NCBI GenBank assembly: GCA_947495685.1
Contig: CANLZY010000029.1
Coordinates: 1-63,242 of the forward strand
Length of the DNA stretch: 63,242 nucleotides
Direction of reading: 5' to 3'
Origin: an uncultured Tropicimonas sp.
GTDB taxonomy: Bacteria > Pseudomonadota > Alphaproteobacteria > Rhodobacterales > Rhodobacteraceae
Position 1 is the stretch's first letter. The number at the start of each line of letters is the position of its first letter. The notes under the pieces are model-generated. The model searched no databases. It was not told the origin of the DNA and was given only the letters and a program-made list of their open reading frames with translations. The position numbers were made by a program, and so were the translations under genes. This document shows positions 43,764 through 53,546 of this stretch, one piece after another.

Positions 43764-46700
43764 CTAGGCGTCCGAGGTCGTGGACCTGCTCCCGGTCTTC
43801 ATGGCCAGCCACAGCGCGCCCACCAGGAAGGCGCCCGAGGTCATGAGCCAGCTTCCCAACAGGAACAGGCCAAGCGCAAATACCAGAGAGCTTGCCTCGA
43901 ACGGCAGCATTTCGGCCAACGGTGGCCATATCGCCCCGTTGAACATGAAGTGCCCCATCGTGCCCGCGAACAGCGCCACAACCGCCAGGGCCGTCAGCCA
44001 GGTCAGGGTCGCAACGGCGCCCGTCCGGGCCGGGTGGCGCACCGCGCGTCGCAGGGCATCGAACTGCCGCAGGACGTCCTGCTGTACGGCCAGCAGCGCT
44101 GGCACGATCAACAGAACCAACACGACGCCAAAGCCAAGCCCATAGACCAGCGTGATCACGGTCGGTTTCAGGAACTGCGCCTGTCGCGATGGCTCGTACA
44201 GCAACGGCGAAAGCCCGATCACGGTCGTCAGCGTGGTCAGCAACACCGGTCGCAGACGGTCGGCCGAGGCGTCGATGATTGCCGGTATCAGGCCGCGATC
44301 CCGCGAGTATTCGTCAACCGTTGTCACCAGCACGATCGAATCGTTGATGATGATGCCCGACATCCCGATCAACCCGATCACGGTGAACATCGACAACGCC
44401 ATACCCCACGCCATGTGGCCATAGATCGTGCCGATCAGGCCGAAGGGGATGACCGCCATGATCAGCAGTGGCCGGAACCAGCTGGAAAACACCCAGGCCA
44501 GCGTCAGGTAGATACCGATCAGGCAAAGTCCGTAGCCGACCAGCGCATCCGTCATGAACTCCTGCTCCTGCTCGGCCAGCCCCGACAGGCGCCAGGCGAC
44601 TCCGTATTCCTGCTCGATCTGCGGCAGGATCTCGCTGCGGATCGACTCGACGATTTCTTCGGCGCGGGCGGCATCGTCCTCTGAAATGTCGCCGGTCACG
44701 CTGACCACGCGGATGCCATTCTCGCGATTGATGGCAGAGAACCCCGTGGCGCGCGTCACCTCGACCAGGTCGGCCAGCGGCACGTATTCCCCGGCCGGCG
44801 TGCGCAATTGAGTCCGGCTCATGAAATCCGCCGTCAGTTCCTCGTCAGGCAGTTCCACCCGGATCTCGGCGCTGCGCGGACCAACCGGATAGGTCGCGGC
44901 TTCGATCCCGTTCAGCCGGTTGCGCAGAACCCGGCCCAACCCATCGATGGTGAACCCCAGTGCCGCCCCCTGCGGCGTCAGGTCCAGGATCAACTCCTCC
45001 TTGTCGAAGGACAGGTTGTCCTCCACCGCCGAGACTTCGCCGAAACGGCTCACTTCGGTCTTGAGCCGCTCCGCCGCGGCCTTCAGCCGTTCCGCACTGG
45101 CGCCGAACAGCTGCACATCCAGGGCATCGCCACCCGGTCCGGACCGCCAACCACGAAAGCTGATCGTCTCGACCAGCGGATGCCGTTCGACCCGATCCTG
45201 AAGATCCGAAACAAACAGCGAGCTGGAATAAGGCCGAAGATCCGGGTCGATCAATTCGACAGCGATCGAGCCAAGCTGATCGTCATCCTTGGTATCCGAC
45301 CCGGCAAGCCCGCGCCCGGTGTTCCCGCCGACCTCGGCCAGCGCATAGGAGACCGGCCGGGTGCCATATTCGGCGGCGTATTCAGCATCCAGTTCTTCGA
45401 CTGCTTTCTGGAATGCCGCCATCTGGATCAGCGAATCCTCCCGCGTGGCCCCCGGCGCCATGGCGAAGTTGCCGGAGACAGATCCCTCTTCGGGGGCGCT
45501 GAAGAACCGCCACTGAAGGTCGCCGCTGACCAGCAGCACGACCTGCGACGACAAGAGCAGCATCAACCCCGCCAGAACCGGATACCGCGCCCAGAGCACC
45601 ATGGCGATGAACGGTCGGAAGATCGTATGCCGAAACCAGTGAAACCCGCGGTTCACGGTTCGTGAGGGCCAGTCGTACCAGGCGGCGTTGTTGTGCGCAG
45701 CATGCAGCGAATGGGCCAGGTGATTGGGCAGGATGAGAAAGCATTCCACCAGCGAGGCCATCAACACGACAATCACGGTGAAGGGGATGTCGGCGATCAG
45801 ATCACCGAACCGGCCACCGATCACCACCAGCCCCAAGAAGGCGATGACCGTCGTGATCGTCGCGGCAAAGACCGGCCCTGTCATCCGGCGCGCAGCGTTC
45901 TCCGATGCGCTGACTGCGTCTTCGCCCAACCGTCGGACCCTGAAATCGGCGTGTTCACCCACCACGATGGCATCGTCGACGATAATGCCCAGCGTGATCA
46001 GCAAGGCGAACATCGACATCATGTTCAGCGTCAGGCCAGCGGCATACATCAACGCGATGGCCGCCAGCATCGCCACCGGGATGCCTGCCGCGACCCAGAT
46101 CGCCGTTCTGGCGTTCAGGAACAGGAACAGCAGGCAGACCACCAAAACCAACCCCATGGCGGCGTTTTCGATCAGCACTGTCAACCGGCCCGAGATCGAT
46201 TCGGACCGCGTGCGGATCAGGTCGATGGTCACGCCCTCAGGCAGTCCGGCCAGAACCTCGTCCGCGACACGTTCCGTTGTTGCCTGGATCTCGATGGCAT
46301 CGCCCTGTGCCGAGCGGTCAACGCGGATGGAGATTGCCGGGTTCGGACCCACAAAATAGCTGCGCTGCCGGTCAGCACCCTGAACCTTGATCGTTGCAAC
46401 GTCGCCAATCGTCAGGCGCGAGCCGTCGGAGTTCGACCGCAGCGTGATGCCCGAAATCTCGTCGGCGGAGCGCTTTTCAACCCCGGTCCGCACACGCGCG
46501 TTGGCCCCTGAGACATCCCCCGCCGGGGCGGTGTCGACCTCGCCGGCGATGGCCTCGGCGATCTCGGCCATGGTTACGTTGTGGCGCACCAGAGAGAGGG
46601 TCGGCACCTCGACCACCACCTGCGGCGCAGCCAGCCCCCGGATCGTCGTGCGCGTCACCCCTTCGGCAAACAGCCGCGAGACAAATTCGTCGGTAAAACG

Positions 46701-47177
46701 GCCCAGAAGGTCGACACCGACGGGACCAGCGATCACCACGTCCGACACCCGGTCGCGCCAGACATCGCGCCGCACGACCGGGTCGTCGGCGTCATCGGGC
46801 AGCGTCGTGACGGTATCCAGTGCCTGCTGGACGTCCTCGGTTGCGGTGGCCATATCGTGGCCTGGCTCGAACTCCAACCTGATCGTCGCGCGCCCTTCGC
46901 GCGAACTGGAATTCGACGCCGACACGCCATCGACTGCCAGCAAGGTCGGTTCCAGAAGCTCGACAATGGCCATGTCGACATCGTCTGCCCCGGCCCCGTC
47001 CCAATTGACGCTGACGGTCACACCCTCCAACACCACGTCGGGGAAATACTGGGCCCGCATCCGCGGAAACGACGCCAGACCGGCGACGATCAGCACGATC
47101 AGCAGCAAGTTCGCCGCTGTCCGATGCCGGGTGAAATAGGAAATGATCCCCCCGGTGGTCTGTCCCAATCCGGCCAT
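43764..47177 (-). CDS. RND-family multidrug efflux permease
   Basis: The inner-membrane proton-antiport pump of a tripartite efflux system, 1137 residues, longer than AcrB (about 1050). Twelve helices flank two large periplasmic loops. The proton-relay Asp pair is in TM4 (ITLGIIVDDAIVVGEHADF). The N-terminus IISYFTRHRTAANLLLIVLI is typical of the HAE-like group found in marine alphaproteobacteria. It lies 3 bases after its adaptor gene. The outer-membrane TolC-type channel is not in the window. Confidence 0.93.
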   Translation of the reverse strand: MAGLGQTTGGIISYFTRHRTAANLLLIVLIVAGLASFPRMRAQYFPDVVLEGVTVSVNWDGAGADDVDMAIVELLEPTLLAVDGVSASNSSSREGRATIRLEFEPGHDMATATEDVQQALDTVTTLPDDADDPVVRRDVWRDRVSDVVIAGPVGVDLLGRFTDEFVSRLFAEGVTRTTIRGLAAPQVVVEVPTLSLVRHNVTMAEIAEAIAGEVDTAPAGDVSGANARVRTGVEKRSADEISGITLRSNSDGSRLTIGDVATIKVQGADRQRSYFVGPNPAISIRVDRSAQGDAIEIQATTERVADEVLAGLPEGVTIDLIRTRSESISGRLTVLIENAAMGLVLVVCLLFLFLNARTAIWVAAGIPVAMLAAIALMYAAGLTLNMMSMFALLITLGIIVDDAIVVGEHADFRVRRLGEDAVSASENAARRMTGPVFAATITTVIAFLGLVVIGGRFGDLIADIPFTVIVVLMASLVECFLILPNHLAHSLHAAHNNAAWYDWPSRTVNRGFHWFRHTIFRPFIAMVLWARYPVLAGLMLLLSSQVVLLVSGDLQWRFFSAPEEGSVSGNFAMAPGATREDSLIQMAAFQKAVEELDAEYAAEYGTRPVSYALAEVGGNTGRGLAGSDTKDDDQLGSIAVELIDPDLRPYSSSLFVSDLQDRVERHPLVETISFRGWRSGPGGDALDVQLFGASAERLKAAAERLKTEVSRFGEVSAVEDNLSFDKEELILDLTPQGAALGFTIDGLGRVLRNRLNGIEAATYPVGPRSAEIRVELPDEELTADFMSRTQLRTPAGEYVPLADLVEVTRATGFSAINRENGIRVVSVTGDISEDDAARAEEIVESIRSEILPQIEQEYGVAWRLSGLAEQEQEFMTDALVGYGLCLIGIYLTLAWVFSSWFRPLLIMAVIPFGLIGTIYGHMAWGMALSMFTVIGLIGMSGIIINDSIVLVTTVDEYSRDRGLIPAIIDASADRLRPVLLTTLTTVIGLSPLLYEPSRQAQFLKPTVITLVYGLGFGVVLVLLIVPALLAVQQDVLRQFDALRRAVRHPARTGAVATLTWLTALAVVALFAGTMGHFMFNGAIWPPLAEMLPFEASSLVFALGLFLLGSWLMTSGAFLVGALWLAMKTGSRSTTSDA

Positions 47178-47180
47178 GGA

Positions 47181-48671
47181 TCAGCCCCCCATCCGGCTTT
47201 CGATGCGTTCGACCACACGGGCCGACACACGTTCCTGACTGAGTTGGGCCAGGATGCGTTCCTTGACATCGGCCGGCATCCGCTTGTTGGCCTCGACCGC
47301 TGCGATCAGGGCCGCACGCCGCTCCGGGGCCAGCTCGATCGTGTCGTCGGCAGGGGCCGGAGCCGGGGCGTCGCCGGACTGGGCCGCCATCAGCGGTGGG
47401 CGTTCGGCGGTCAGATCCCGCACCAGAATGCCGGAGCCAAGCAGCGGGCTACGTTCCGCGACCACCCGCAAACCCTCCAGCCCCGCGGCGGCGACGATAA
47501 CATCATCGCCCTGCCGGCGCAGCAGGTCCACCTCCTGCACGGCAAGCCGATCATCCTCGGTGATGGAAAGCACAGTGTTGCCCGCATCCATCGCGGTGGC
47601 CGGCAGAACCGCGACATCCGACAGTGGCGGCTCCTCGATATGCACCGACACGAAGTCGCCCGGACGGAACCCTGCATAGCGGTCCAGCCGCGCAAACAAC
47701 TCGCGGCCGGTCTGGCCTTCGCCAACCGAAGCGTTCACTCGCGAGATTGTGCCCTCCGCCTCCAGATCAAGCCCCAGAACATCCAGGGTTGCCCGAACCG
47801 GCGCATCGATCAGGTCGCCGCGCTCGTCCAGAAGCCGGGCATATTGTGTGGTCGACAAGCGAAAGGCCACCTCCAACGACTGCGGATCGATCAGCGTGGC
47901 CAGCCGCTCGTTCTGGGACAGCAGGCCACCTTCGACCACGTTCACATCGGCCAGGGTGCCCGAGAACGCCGCGCGCACTTCGGTATCCTTCAGGTCACGC
48001 TCGGCATCGGCCAGCGCGATACGCGACCGTTCCAGACGGCTCCGGGCCTGATCCACCCGGTTTTCGCCCGCGGCTTCGGCCATGCGGCGGCTGACGACCG
48101 CCTGGTTGGCGCTGGCTTCTGCAAGGGCAGCGGTCTCGATCGCCGCTTCGGTTCCGACACCGCGCTTGGCGAGGTCTTGCTGACGGGTCAATGCCTGTGT
48201 GCGCAGATCGGCCTGGGCCTGCGATACCGCCAGTTCGTCCCGGATCAGTTGCAGGTTGCGGTCGGCATCCCGCAATTCGACCTCGGCCTCGGAAACATCC
48301 GAGCGGGCGACCTTGAGGGCCGATTCTGCGTCGGTCGGGTCGATCTGTGCCAGAAGCTCGCCGGCCTCGACCGAGGCGCCGGCCTCGAACCGATCCGCCA
48401 GCTTGACGATACGACCGCTTGCGCTGGCACGCATTTCCAGCGTGCGACGGCTGTGAACCTGCCCGAAGGCTGTCATTATGGGCACGACTGTCTGCGCCGT
48501 GACCTCGACCGAATTGACGGCCATGACGCGTTCCTTCGCCGGGCGTTGCCGGCTTTCGCGGGCCATACGCTCCTGAACGGCGCCATTGAAGATCGAGCCC
48601 GCGTAGGCCAGCAGCCCAATCGTCACCGACAACAGAAACAGCCCCGTCAGGGATCTGCGGAGAAACTGCAT
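47181..48671 (-). CDS. RND efflux periplasmic adaptor (HlyD/AcrA family)
   Basis: A 496-residue membrane-fusion protein. An N-terminal anchor (SLTGLFLLSVTIGLLAYAG) is followed by a lipoyl half (SASGRIVKLADRFEAGASVEAGELLAQID), a long alpha hairpin rich in Ala, Glu and Arg (about 130-250), and beta-barrel domains. A C-terminal extension of about 80 residues after the barrel (LAPERRAALIAAVEANKRMPADVKERI...) is helical and unusual. It is the first gene of the two-gene efflux operon. Confidence 0.9.
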   Translation of the reverse strand: MQFLRRSLTGLFLLSVTIGLLAYAGSIFNGAVQERMARESRQRPAKERVMAVNSVEVTAQTVVPIMTAFGQVHSRRTLEMRASASGRIVKLADRFEAGASVEAGELLAQIDPTDAESALKVARSDVSEAEVELRDADRNLQLIRDELAVSQAQADLRTQALTRQQDLAKRGVGTEAAIETAALAEASANQAVVSRRMAEAAGENRVDQARSRLERSRIALADAERDLKDTEVRAAFSGTLADVNVVEGGLLSQNERLATLIDPQSLEVAFRLSTTQYARLLDERGDLIDAPVRATLDVLGLDLEAEGTISRVNASVGEGQTGRELFARLDRYAGFRPGDFVSVHIEEPPLSDVAVLPATAMDAGNTVLSITEDDRLAVQEVDLLRRQGDDVIVAAAGLEGLRVVAERSPLLGSGILVRDLTAERPPLMAAQSGDAPAPAPADDTIELAPERRAALIAAVEANKRMPADVKERILAQLSQERVSARVVERIESRMGG

Positions 48672-48789
48672 TGGGTGGGCCTCTCAAATCAATTTTCGCC
48701 GTCGCGTCACCCCTGCAACCTAGTGTGAAAGCACACAGGAGCAAAGCCACGGTGATGTTACGAGCCCCGGTCGGAATTCCGTCGAAAAA

Positions 48790-49332
48790 TTATTTGCGCC
48801 GTTTGTGTTCTTCCAGGCGGGGAAAGATCTCGACGAAATTGCACGGACGGTGCCGGTAGTCCAGTTGCGGCTGCAGGATCTCGTCCCAACCATCCTTGCA
48901 GGCGCCCGGGCTGCCGGGCAGGGCAAACAGGTAGGTGCCGCGGGCCACGCCGCCACAGGCCCGCGATTGCACGGCCGAGGTGCCGATCTTTTTCATCGAG
49001 ACGATGGTGAAGACGGTGCCAAAGGCCTCGATCTCCTTTTCATAGACATCGCGATGGGCCTCGACGGTCACATCGCGCCCGGTCAGGCCGGTGCCGCCGG
49101 TCGAGATGACCACGTCCACCTCCGAGTCATCGCACCAGGCGCCAAGTTGCGCGGCGATCTGGTCGCGCTCGTCCGGCAGGATCCTGCGATCCGTCAGGTG
49201 ATGACCTGCGGCCTCGATGCGGCCGACGAGGGTATCGCCGGAGCGATCCTCGGACAGGCCACGGCTGTCGGAGACGGTCAGAACGGCGATCCGGACAGGA
49301 ATGAATTCCTTGCTGTCATCGGGAGTGTGCAT
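48790..49332 (-). CDS. moaB: Molybdopterin adenylyltransferase-type MoaB
   Basis: Molybdenum-cofactor biosynthesis protein of 180 residues with the MPT-binding fold: IAVLTVSDSRGLSEDRSGD, the nucleotide/MPT loop DVVISTGGTGLTGRDVT, and ARGTYLFALPGSPGACKDGWDEIL. In organisms with MogA the role of MoaB is debated. The gene ends 118 bases upstream of the efflux adaptor and starts 10 bases after the uracil-DNA glycosylase gene, so moaB and the glycosylase are probably one transcript. Confidence 0.92.
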   Translation of the reverse strand: MHTPDDSKEFIPVRIAVLTVSDSRGLSEDRSGDTLVGRIEAAGHHLTDRRILPDERDQIAAQLGAWCDDSEVDVVISTGGTGLTGRDVTVEAHRDVYEKEIEAFGTVFTIVSMKKIGTSAVQSRACGGVARGTYLFALPGSPGACKDGWDEILQPQLDYRHRPCNFVEIFPRLEEHKRRK

Positions 49333-49342
49333 GCGGGTCCTT

Positions 49343-50158
49343 TCAGGAGAGGCTGCGCAACCTGGCCTGCAGGTCGAGCAGGTCGGCCCAGGCCTCGCGT
49401 TTGGCAGAGGGGGTGCGCAACAGGTAGGCGGGGTGGAACATCGGCAACGTCGGGCGGCCCAGCACCTCGGACCAGCTGCCGCGCAACCGGGTGATGCCCC
49501 GACGGCCCAACATGGCCTGACAGCTGATATTGCCCATCAGGACCAGAAGGTCCGGTTGCGCAAGTTCGACGTGTCGTTCAACGAAAGGCTTCATCATCGC
49601 CATCTCTTCGGGCCTCGGGTCGCGGTTCTGCGGCGGGCGCCAGGGAAGAATATTGGTGATGTAGATCGCCTTTTCGGCCTCGGGTGCCTGGCGTTCCATG
49701 CCAATGGCGGCAAACATCCGGTCCAGCAGGTGCCCGGCACGCCCGACGAAGGGTTTGCCCTGGATGTCCTCGTCACGGCCGGGCGCTTCGCCGATGATCA
49801 TGACGCGCGCCTCGGGGCGGCCGTCCGAAAACACCAGCGACCGGGCCCCTTTCTTGAGGTCGCAATGGTCGTAGCTCTCCAGCGCGGCCCGGAGTTCCTC
49901 AAGCGTGGTCGCGGCACTTGCAGCGGCACGGGCGACGGCGACGACATCGGCGTCCGGCTGGCGGACCGGCATGACCTGCGCGACGGGCATCTGAACAGGC
50001 GACGGGCGGGCCTCGGCGGCCGCGCGTTTGCGCTCGGCTGCCGCCACCGACGCGGCATACCGGTCGATCGGAGTGTCGGAAATCGCTTCGTCGGCGCCTA
50101 TCCCGATCTGAAAATCGAGGGCAGCAAGCGCGTCCGAATGGCTGAGGTCCTGAAGCAT
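49343..50158 (-). CDS. Uracil-DNA glycosylase, family 4/5-like
   Basis: Removes uracil from DNA, 271 residues. The N-terminal about 100 residues are Ala-rich and poorly conserved. The catalytic domain begins CDLKKGARSLVFSDGRPEA and contains motif A GEAPGRDEDIQGKPFVGRAG, the substrate-facing ITNILPWRPPQNRDP, and motif B MFHPAYLLRTPSAKREAW. Only one of the four FeS cysteines of classical family-4 enzymes is evident (Cys in YDHCDLKK), so the cluster may be absent. It is divergent from pyrB. Confidence 0.88.
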   Translation of the reverse strand: MLQDLSHSDALAALDFQIGIGADEAISDTPIDRYAASVAAAERKRAAAEARPSPVQMPVAQVMPVRQPDADVVAVARAAASAATTLEELRAALESYDHCDLKKGARSLVFSDGRPEARVMIIGEAPGRDEDIQGKPFVGRAGHLLDRMFAAIGMERQAPEAEKAIYITNILPWRPPQNRDPRPEEMAMMKPFVERHVELAQPDLLVLMGNISCQAMLGRRGITRLRGSWSEVLGRPTLPMFHPAYLLRTPSAKREAWADLLDLQARLRSLS

Positions 50159-50367
50159 GGGACCTTGCTAACTCATCGCCGCAGAGTCGGAAAGCCACTG
50201 CATGAGGTGCGGCGCGGTGATGTCTTGGTGTCCCCTGCGGAGCGTGCCTTCGGCAAGGATGTCTTCGCCGAGAGAACGCCAAGTGGCCCGCCGAAGGCAA
50301 ACGCGCACGGCAGCGTTGCCCGTGCCGCCGCCTCTGGTATAAGCACCGCAGCATATCGGAGGGGCCC

Positions 50368-51312
50368 ATGACATTCCGCGCCAGACACCTTCTGGGAATC
50401 GAACCGCTTCACCCGATCGAGATCACGACCCTGCTGGACCTGGCCGACGAATACGTCAGCCTGAACCGGGCTTCGGTAAAGCACTCCGACGTTCTCAAGG
50501 GCCTGACCCAGATCAACATGTTTTTCGAGAACTCGACCCGGACGCAGGCGAGTTTCGAGCTTGCCGGCAAGCGGCTGGGCGCGGACGTGATGAACATGTC
50601 GATGCAGGCCAGCTCGATCAAGAAGGGCGAGACGCTGGTCGACACGGCCCTGACGCTGAACGCCATGCATCCGGACCTGCTGGTCGTCCGGCACCCGCAT
50701 TCGGGCGCCGTGGACCTGCTGGCACAGAAGGTGAACTGTGCCGTGCTGAACGCGGGCGATGGTCGTCACGAGCACCCGACACAGGCGCTGCTGGATGCGT
50801 TGACGATACGTCGTGCCAAGGGGCGGCTGCATCGGCTGAACATCGCGATCTGCGGAGACATCGCCCACAGCCGCGTGGCCCGGTCGAACATCCTGCTGTT
50901 GGGCAAGATGGAAAACCGCATTCGTCTGGTCGGGCCGCCGACGCTGGTTCCGTCAGGGGCCGAGGACTGGGGTGTGGAGGTCTATGACGACATGGCGGAG
51001 GGATTGCGCGATTGCGACGTTGTCATGATGCTGCGGTTGCAGAAGGAGCGTATGGACGGCGGCTTCATTCCGTCGGAGCGCGAGTATTACCACCGTTTCG
51101 GGCTGGATGCGGAGAAGCTCGCCGTTGCCAGGCCGGACGCCATTGTCATGCACCCCGGCCCGATGAATCGCGGCGTCGAGATCGACGGAACGATTGCCGA
51201 CGATATCAACCGATCGGTGATCCAGGAACAGGTCGAGATGGGCGTGGCCGTGCGCATGGCCGCAATGGACCTGCTGGCGCGCAACCTGAGGGCCGAGGTG
51301 TCCGATGGCTGA
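50368..51312 (+). CDS. pyrB: Aspartate carbamoyltransferase catalytic subunit
   Basis: Second step of UMP synthesis: carbamoyl phosphate plus aspartate to carbamoyl aspartate. The 314-residue length is standard. The carbamoyl-phosphate loop is [34 protein letters not shown] follows, and the C-terminal [13 protein letters not shown] closes the aspartate site. GGAGGGG precedes the ATG. No regulatory pyrI is present. Its end overlaps a small membrane-protein gene by 8 bases, beginning a four-gene coupled unit. Confidence 0.96.
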   Translation: MTFRARHLLGIEPLHPIEITTLLDLADEYVSLNRASVKHSDVLKGLTQINMFFENSTRTQASFELAGKRLGADVMNMSMQASSIKKGETLVDTALTLNAMHPDLLVVRHPHSGAVDLLAQKVNCAVLNAGDGRHEHPTQALLDALTIRRAKGRLHRLNIAICGDIAHSRVARSNILLLGKMENRIRLVGPPTLVPSGAEDWGVEVYDDMAEGLRDCDVVMMLRLQKERMDGGFIPSEREYYHRFGLDAEKLAVARPDAIVMHPGPMNRGVEIDGTIADDINRSVIQEQVEMGVAVRMAAMDLLARNLRAEVSDG

Positions 51313-51727
51313 GGTTGTTGCCGAAAGCGAACGGGTGCTGGAACGCTGGCCGACGGATCGCAGGACCTATATCCGGGACCACCTTGTGATGGCCGTTGTC
51401 GGCGCCCTGGGGGCGATGGCGGTGCTCTATGCCATTGGCAATGCGGATTTCTGGGTTGGGGCCATCGCCGCGCCACTGGCCGTGGCGGTGCGCGGCGGCT
51501 ACCTTGCCTCGGAGGATCTGGCCATTGTCTGGGAACTGACCCCCGATTTCCTGCGCGGCTCCCATGGACGCGCGGTTTCCCTTCGGGATGTGGAAAAGGT
51601 GCGCGCCCTGGGCAGCGGCGTTCAGGTCGTCCTGCTTGGCGGCGACAAGATGATGATGAAATACCTGGCGACCCCGTCGGCGGTCCAGGCCCGTATAGCC
51701 GCCGAATTGCCCGGAGGGGTGCGATGA
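51305..51727 (+). CDS. Small membrane protein in the pyrB-pyrC unit (PH-like)
   Basis: A 140-residue protein with two membrane helices ([19 protein letters not shown] and [19 protein letters not shown]) and a C-terminal soluble part ([42 protein letters not shown]) that resembles bacterial PH-like domains. It overlaps pyrB by 8 bases and the next gene by ATGA. No function is known. The position suggests a link to the pyrimidine enzymes or merely a conserved neighbourhood. Confidence 0.75.
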   Translation: MAEVVAESERVLERWPTDRRTYIRDHLVMAVVGALGAMAVLYAIGNADFWVGAIAAPLAVAVRGGYLASEDLAIVWELTPDFLRGSHGRAVSLRDVEKVRALGSGVQVVLLGGDKMMMKYLATPSAVQARIAAELPGGVR

Positions 51728-52272
51728 CCGGCACGCCACCGGGATGGGACGGATTGCTGGAACCGGGTGAGCGGATCCTGTGGCAGGGCCGCCCGGCCGG
51801 GCGTATCACCGCCAGCGGGCTGGAATGGCGCCGCAGCCTGTTCGGACTGCTCTTTTTCGGCTTTGCGGTGTTCTGGACCTACACGGCGGCGACAACCGCA
51901 AGCACAAGCCACGGACCGATCGGGCTTGTCATGTCGCTGTTCGGACTTCCGTTCATCATGATAGGTCTGAACCTGGTGGGTGCATCGGTGATCTGGCGGG
52001 CCTGGGTGCTACGGCACAGCTGGTACACACTGACCGACCGCCGCGCCTTTATCGGCATCCGCATGCTGGGCCGCAGGTCGTTGAAATCCTGGCCGATCAC
52101 AGCGCAGAGCGTTCTTGACCTCGACGAAGGACCGATCTCGACAATCTGGTTTGCCAGCGGGCGCCGTAGGCGCGGCCGACGCCGTGGTCAGAGCAGGATC
52201 GGGTTCGAACAGATAGCGGACGGACGCGAGGTGTTGCGCCTCATGCGTCTGGTCCAGAAGGGAACAGCATGA
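51724..52272 (+). CDS. Membrane protein with PH-like domain in the pyrB-pyrC unit
   Basis: A 182-residue protein. The N-terminal LLEPGERILWQGRPAG is typical of bacterial bPH2-type proteins. Two helices follow (SLFGLLFFGFAVFWTYTAA and LVMSLFGLPFIMIGLNLVGA), then YTLTDRRAFIGIRMLGRRSLKSW, the recurring bPH2 segment, a basic RRRRGRRRGQ loop, and a C-terminal helix. It overlaps both neighbours by four bases. Function unknown. Confidence 0.78.
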   Translation: MTGTPPGWDGLLEPGERILWQGRPAGRITASGLEWRRSLFGLLFFGFAVFWTYTAATTASTSHGPIGLVMSLFGLPFIMIGLNLVGASVIWRAWVLRHSWYTLTDRRAFIGIRMLGRRSLKSWPITAQSVLDLDEGPISTIWFASGRRRRGRRRGQSRIGFEQIADGREVLRLMRLVQKGTA

Positions 52273-53546
52273 CCGAGACAATCCTGACCAATGCCCGCCT
52301 GATCGACCCCGAGGCCGACACGGTGTTCACCGGAAGCCTCACCCTGTGCGATGGGATCATCACCAACATTTCACGCAGCACTGAGCCCGTCGAAGGTGGG
52401 CTGGACTGCCGTGGCAAGTGCCTCGCACCGGGGATTGTCGATATCGGGGTGAAAGTCTGCGAACCGGGCGAACGTCACAAGGAGAGCTTTCGCTCGGCCG
52501 GACGGGCGGCCGCCGCGGGCGGGGTGACCACGATCGTGACCCGGGCCGACACGTTGCCATCCATCGACACCCCCGAGACGCTGGAGTTTGCAACGCGGCG
52601 CGCGGCGCAAGACAGCCCGGTGCGGATCGCGCCGATGGCGGCCCTGACCAAGGGGCGCGCCGGACGCGAAATGGTCGAGATCGGGTTTCTGCTCGATGCC
52701 GGCGCCGTTGCGTTTTCGGATGGCGATGCGGTTTGCACCGATACCAAGGTCCTGTCACGGGCCTTTACCTATGCGCGGTCGCTGGGGGCGCTTGTGATCT
52801 CGCATCCGCAGGATCCCGGACTGTCGCACGGCGCGGCTGTGACCTCTGGGAAATTTGCATCGCTGCGTGGGCTTCCCGCCGTATCGCCCATGGCCGAGCG
52901 AATGGGGTTGGACCGGGACATCGCATTGGTCGAGATGACCGGGGTCAGGTACCACGCCGACCAGATCACCACCCGCCGGGCGTTGCCGGCGCTGGCCCGC
53001 GCCAAGCAAAACGGGTTCGACATTACCGCCGGGACGTCGATTCACCACCTGACGTTGAACCTGCTGGACGTTGGCGAATATCGGACCTTCTTCAAGATCA
53101 AGCCGCCGCTTCGATCCGAAAACGACCGCTTGGCGGTGGTCGAAGCCGTTGCCGAAGGGTTGATCGACACTATCTCCTCGATGCACACGCCACAGGACGA
53201 AGAGAGCAAGCGGCTGCCCTTCGAGGAGGCCGCCTCTGGTGCGGTCGGCCTCGAAACGATGCTGCCCGCGGCGATGCGGTTGCTGCACGCCGAACTTCTG
53301 ACCTTGCCGCAGTTGTTTCGCGCGATGTCGCTGAACCCGGCCCGCCGGCTGGGGCTGCCCGGCGGCCGTCTGGCCCCGGGCGCCCCGGCAGACCTGGTCC
53401 TGTTCGATCCCGATGCCCCGTTCGTGCTGGACCGGTTCAACCTTCGATCAAAGTCCAAGAACACGCCGTTTGACGGACAACGGATGCAGGGGCGGGTTCT
53501 GGGCACCTGGGTTGGTGGCAATCGGGTCTACGATTCAGCAGCATAG
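52269..53546 (+). CDS. pyrC: Dihydroorotase homologue lacking key metal ligands (probable pseudo-dihydroorotase)
   Basis: A 425-residue amidohydrolase-fold protein aligned end to end with class I dihydroorotases (CLAPGIVDIGV, HKESFRSAGRAAAAGGVTT, NPARRLGLPGGRLAPGAPADLVLFD). The HxH metal motif is replaced by Gly60-Val-Lys62 in VDIGVKVCEPG, and the catalytic TDHAPH segment is SMHTPQ (304-309), so the Asp is missing. His179 and His229 remain. In Pseudomonas an inactive PyrC' of this kind is required structurally with PyrB. The same role is inferred here from the coupled pyrB unit, and an active enzyme should be encoded elsewhere. Confidence 0.85.
   Translation: MTETILTNARLIDPEADTVFTGSLTLCDGIITNISRSTEPVEGGLDCRGKCLAPGIVDIGVKVCEPGERHKESFRSAGRAAAAGGVTTIVTRADTLPSIDTPETLEFATRRAAQDSPVRIAPMAALTKGRAGREMVEIGFLLDAGAVAFSDGDAVCTDTKVLSRAFTYARSLGALVISHPQDPGLSHGAAVTSGKFASLRGLPAVSPMAERMGLDRDIALVEMTGVRYHADQITTRRALPALARAKQNGFDITAGTSIHHLTLNLLDVGEYRTFFKIKPPLRSENDRLAVVEAVAEGLIDTISSMHTPQDEESKRLPFEEAASGAVGLETMLPAAMRLLHAELLTLPQLFRAMSLNPARRLGLPGGRLAPGAPADLVLFDPDAPFVLDRFNLRSKSKNTPFDGQRMQGRVLGTWVGGNRVYDSAA

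Noticed and set aside
46581-48728. A 715-residue plus-strand open frame across the RND pump and adaptor genes
   Set aside because: It is antisense to two clear efflux genes, with no motif and no plausible start signal.
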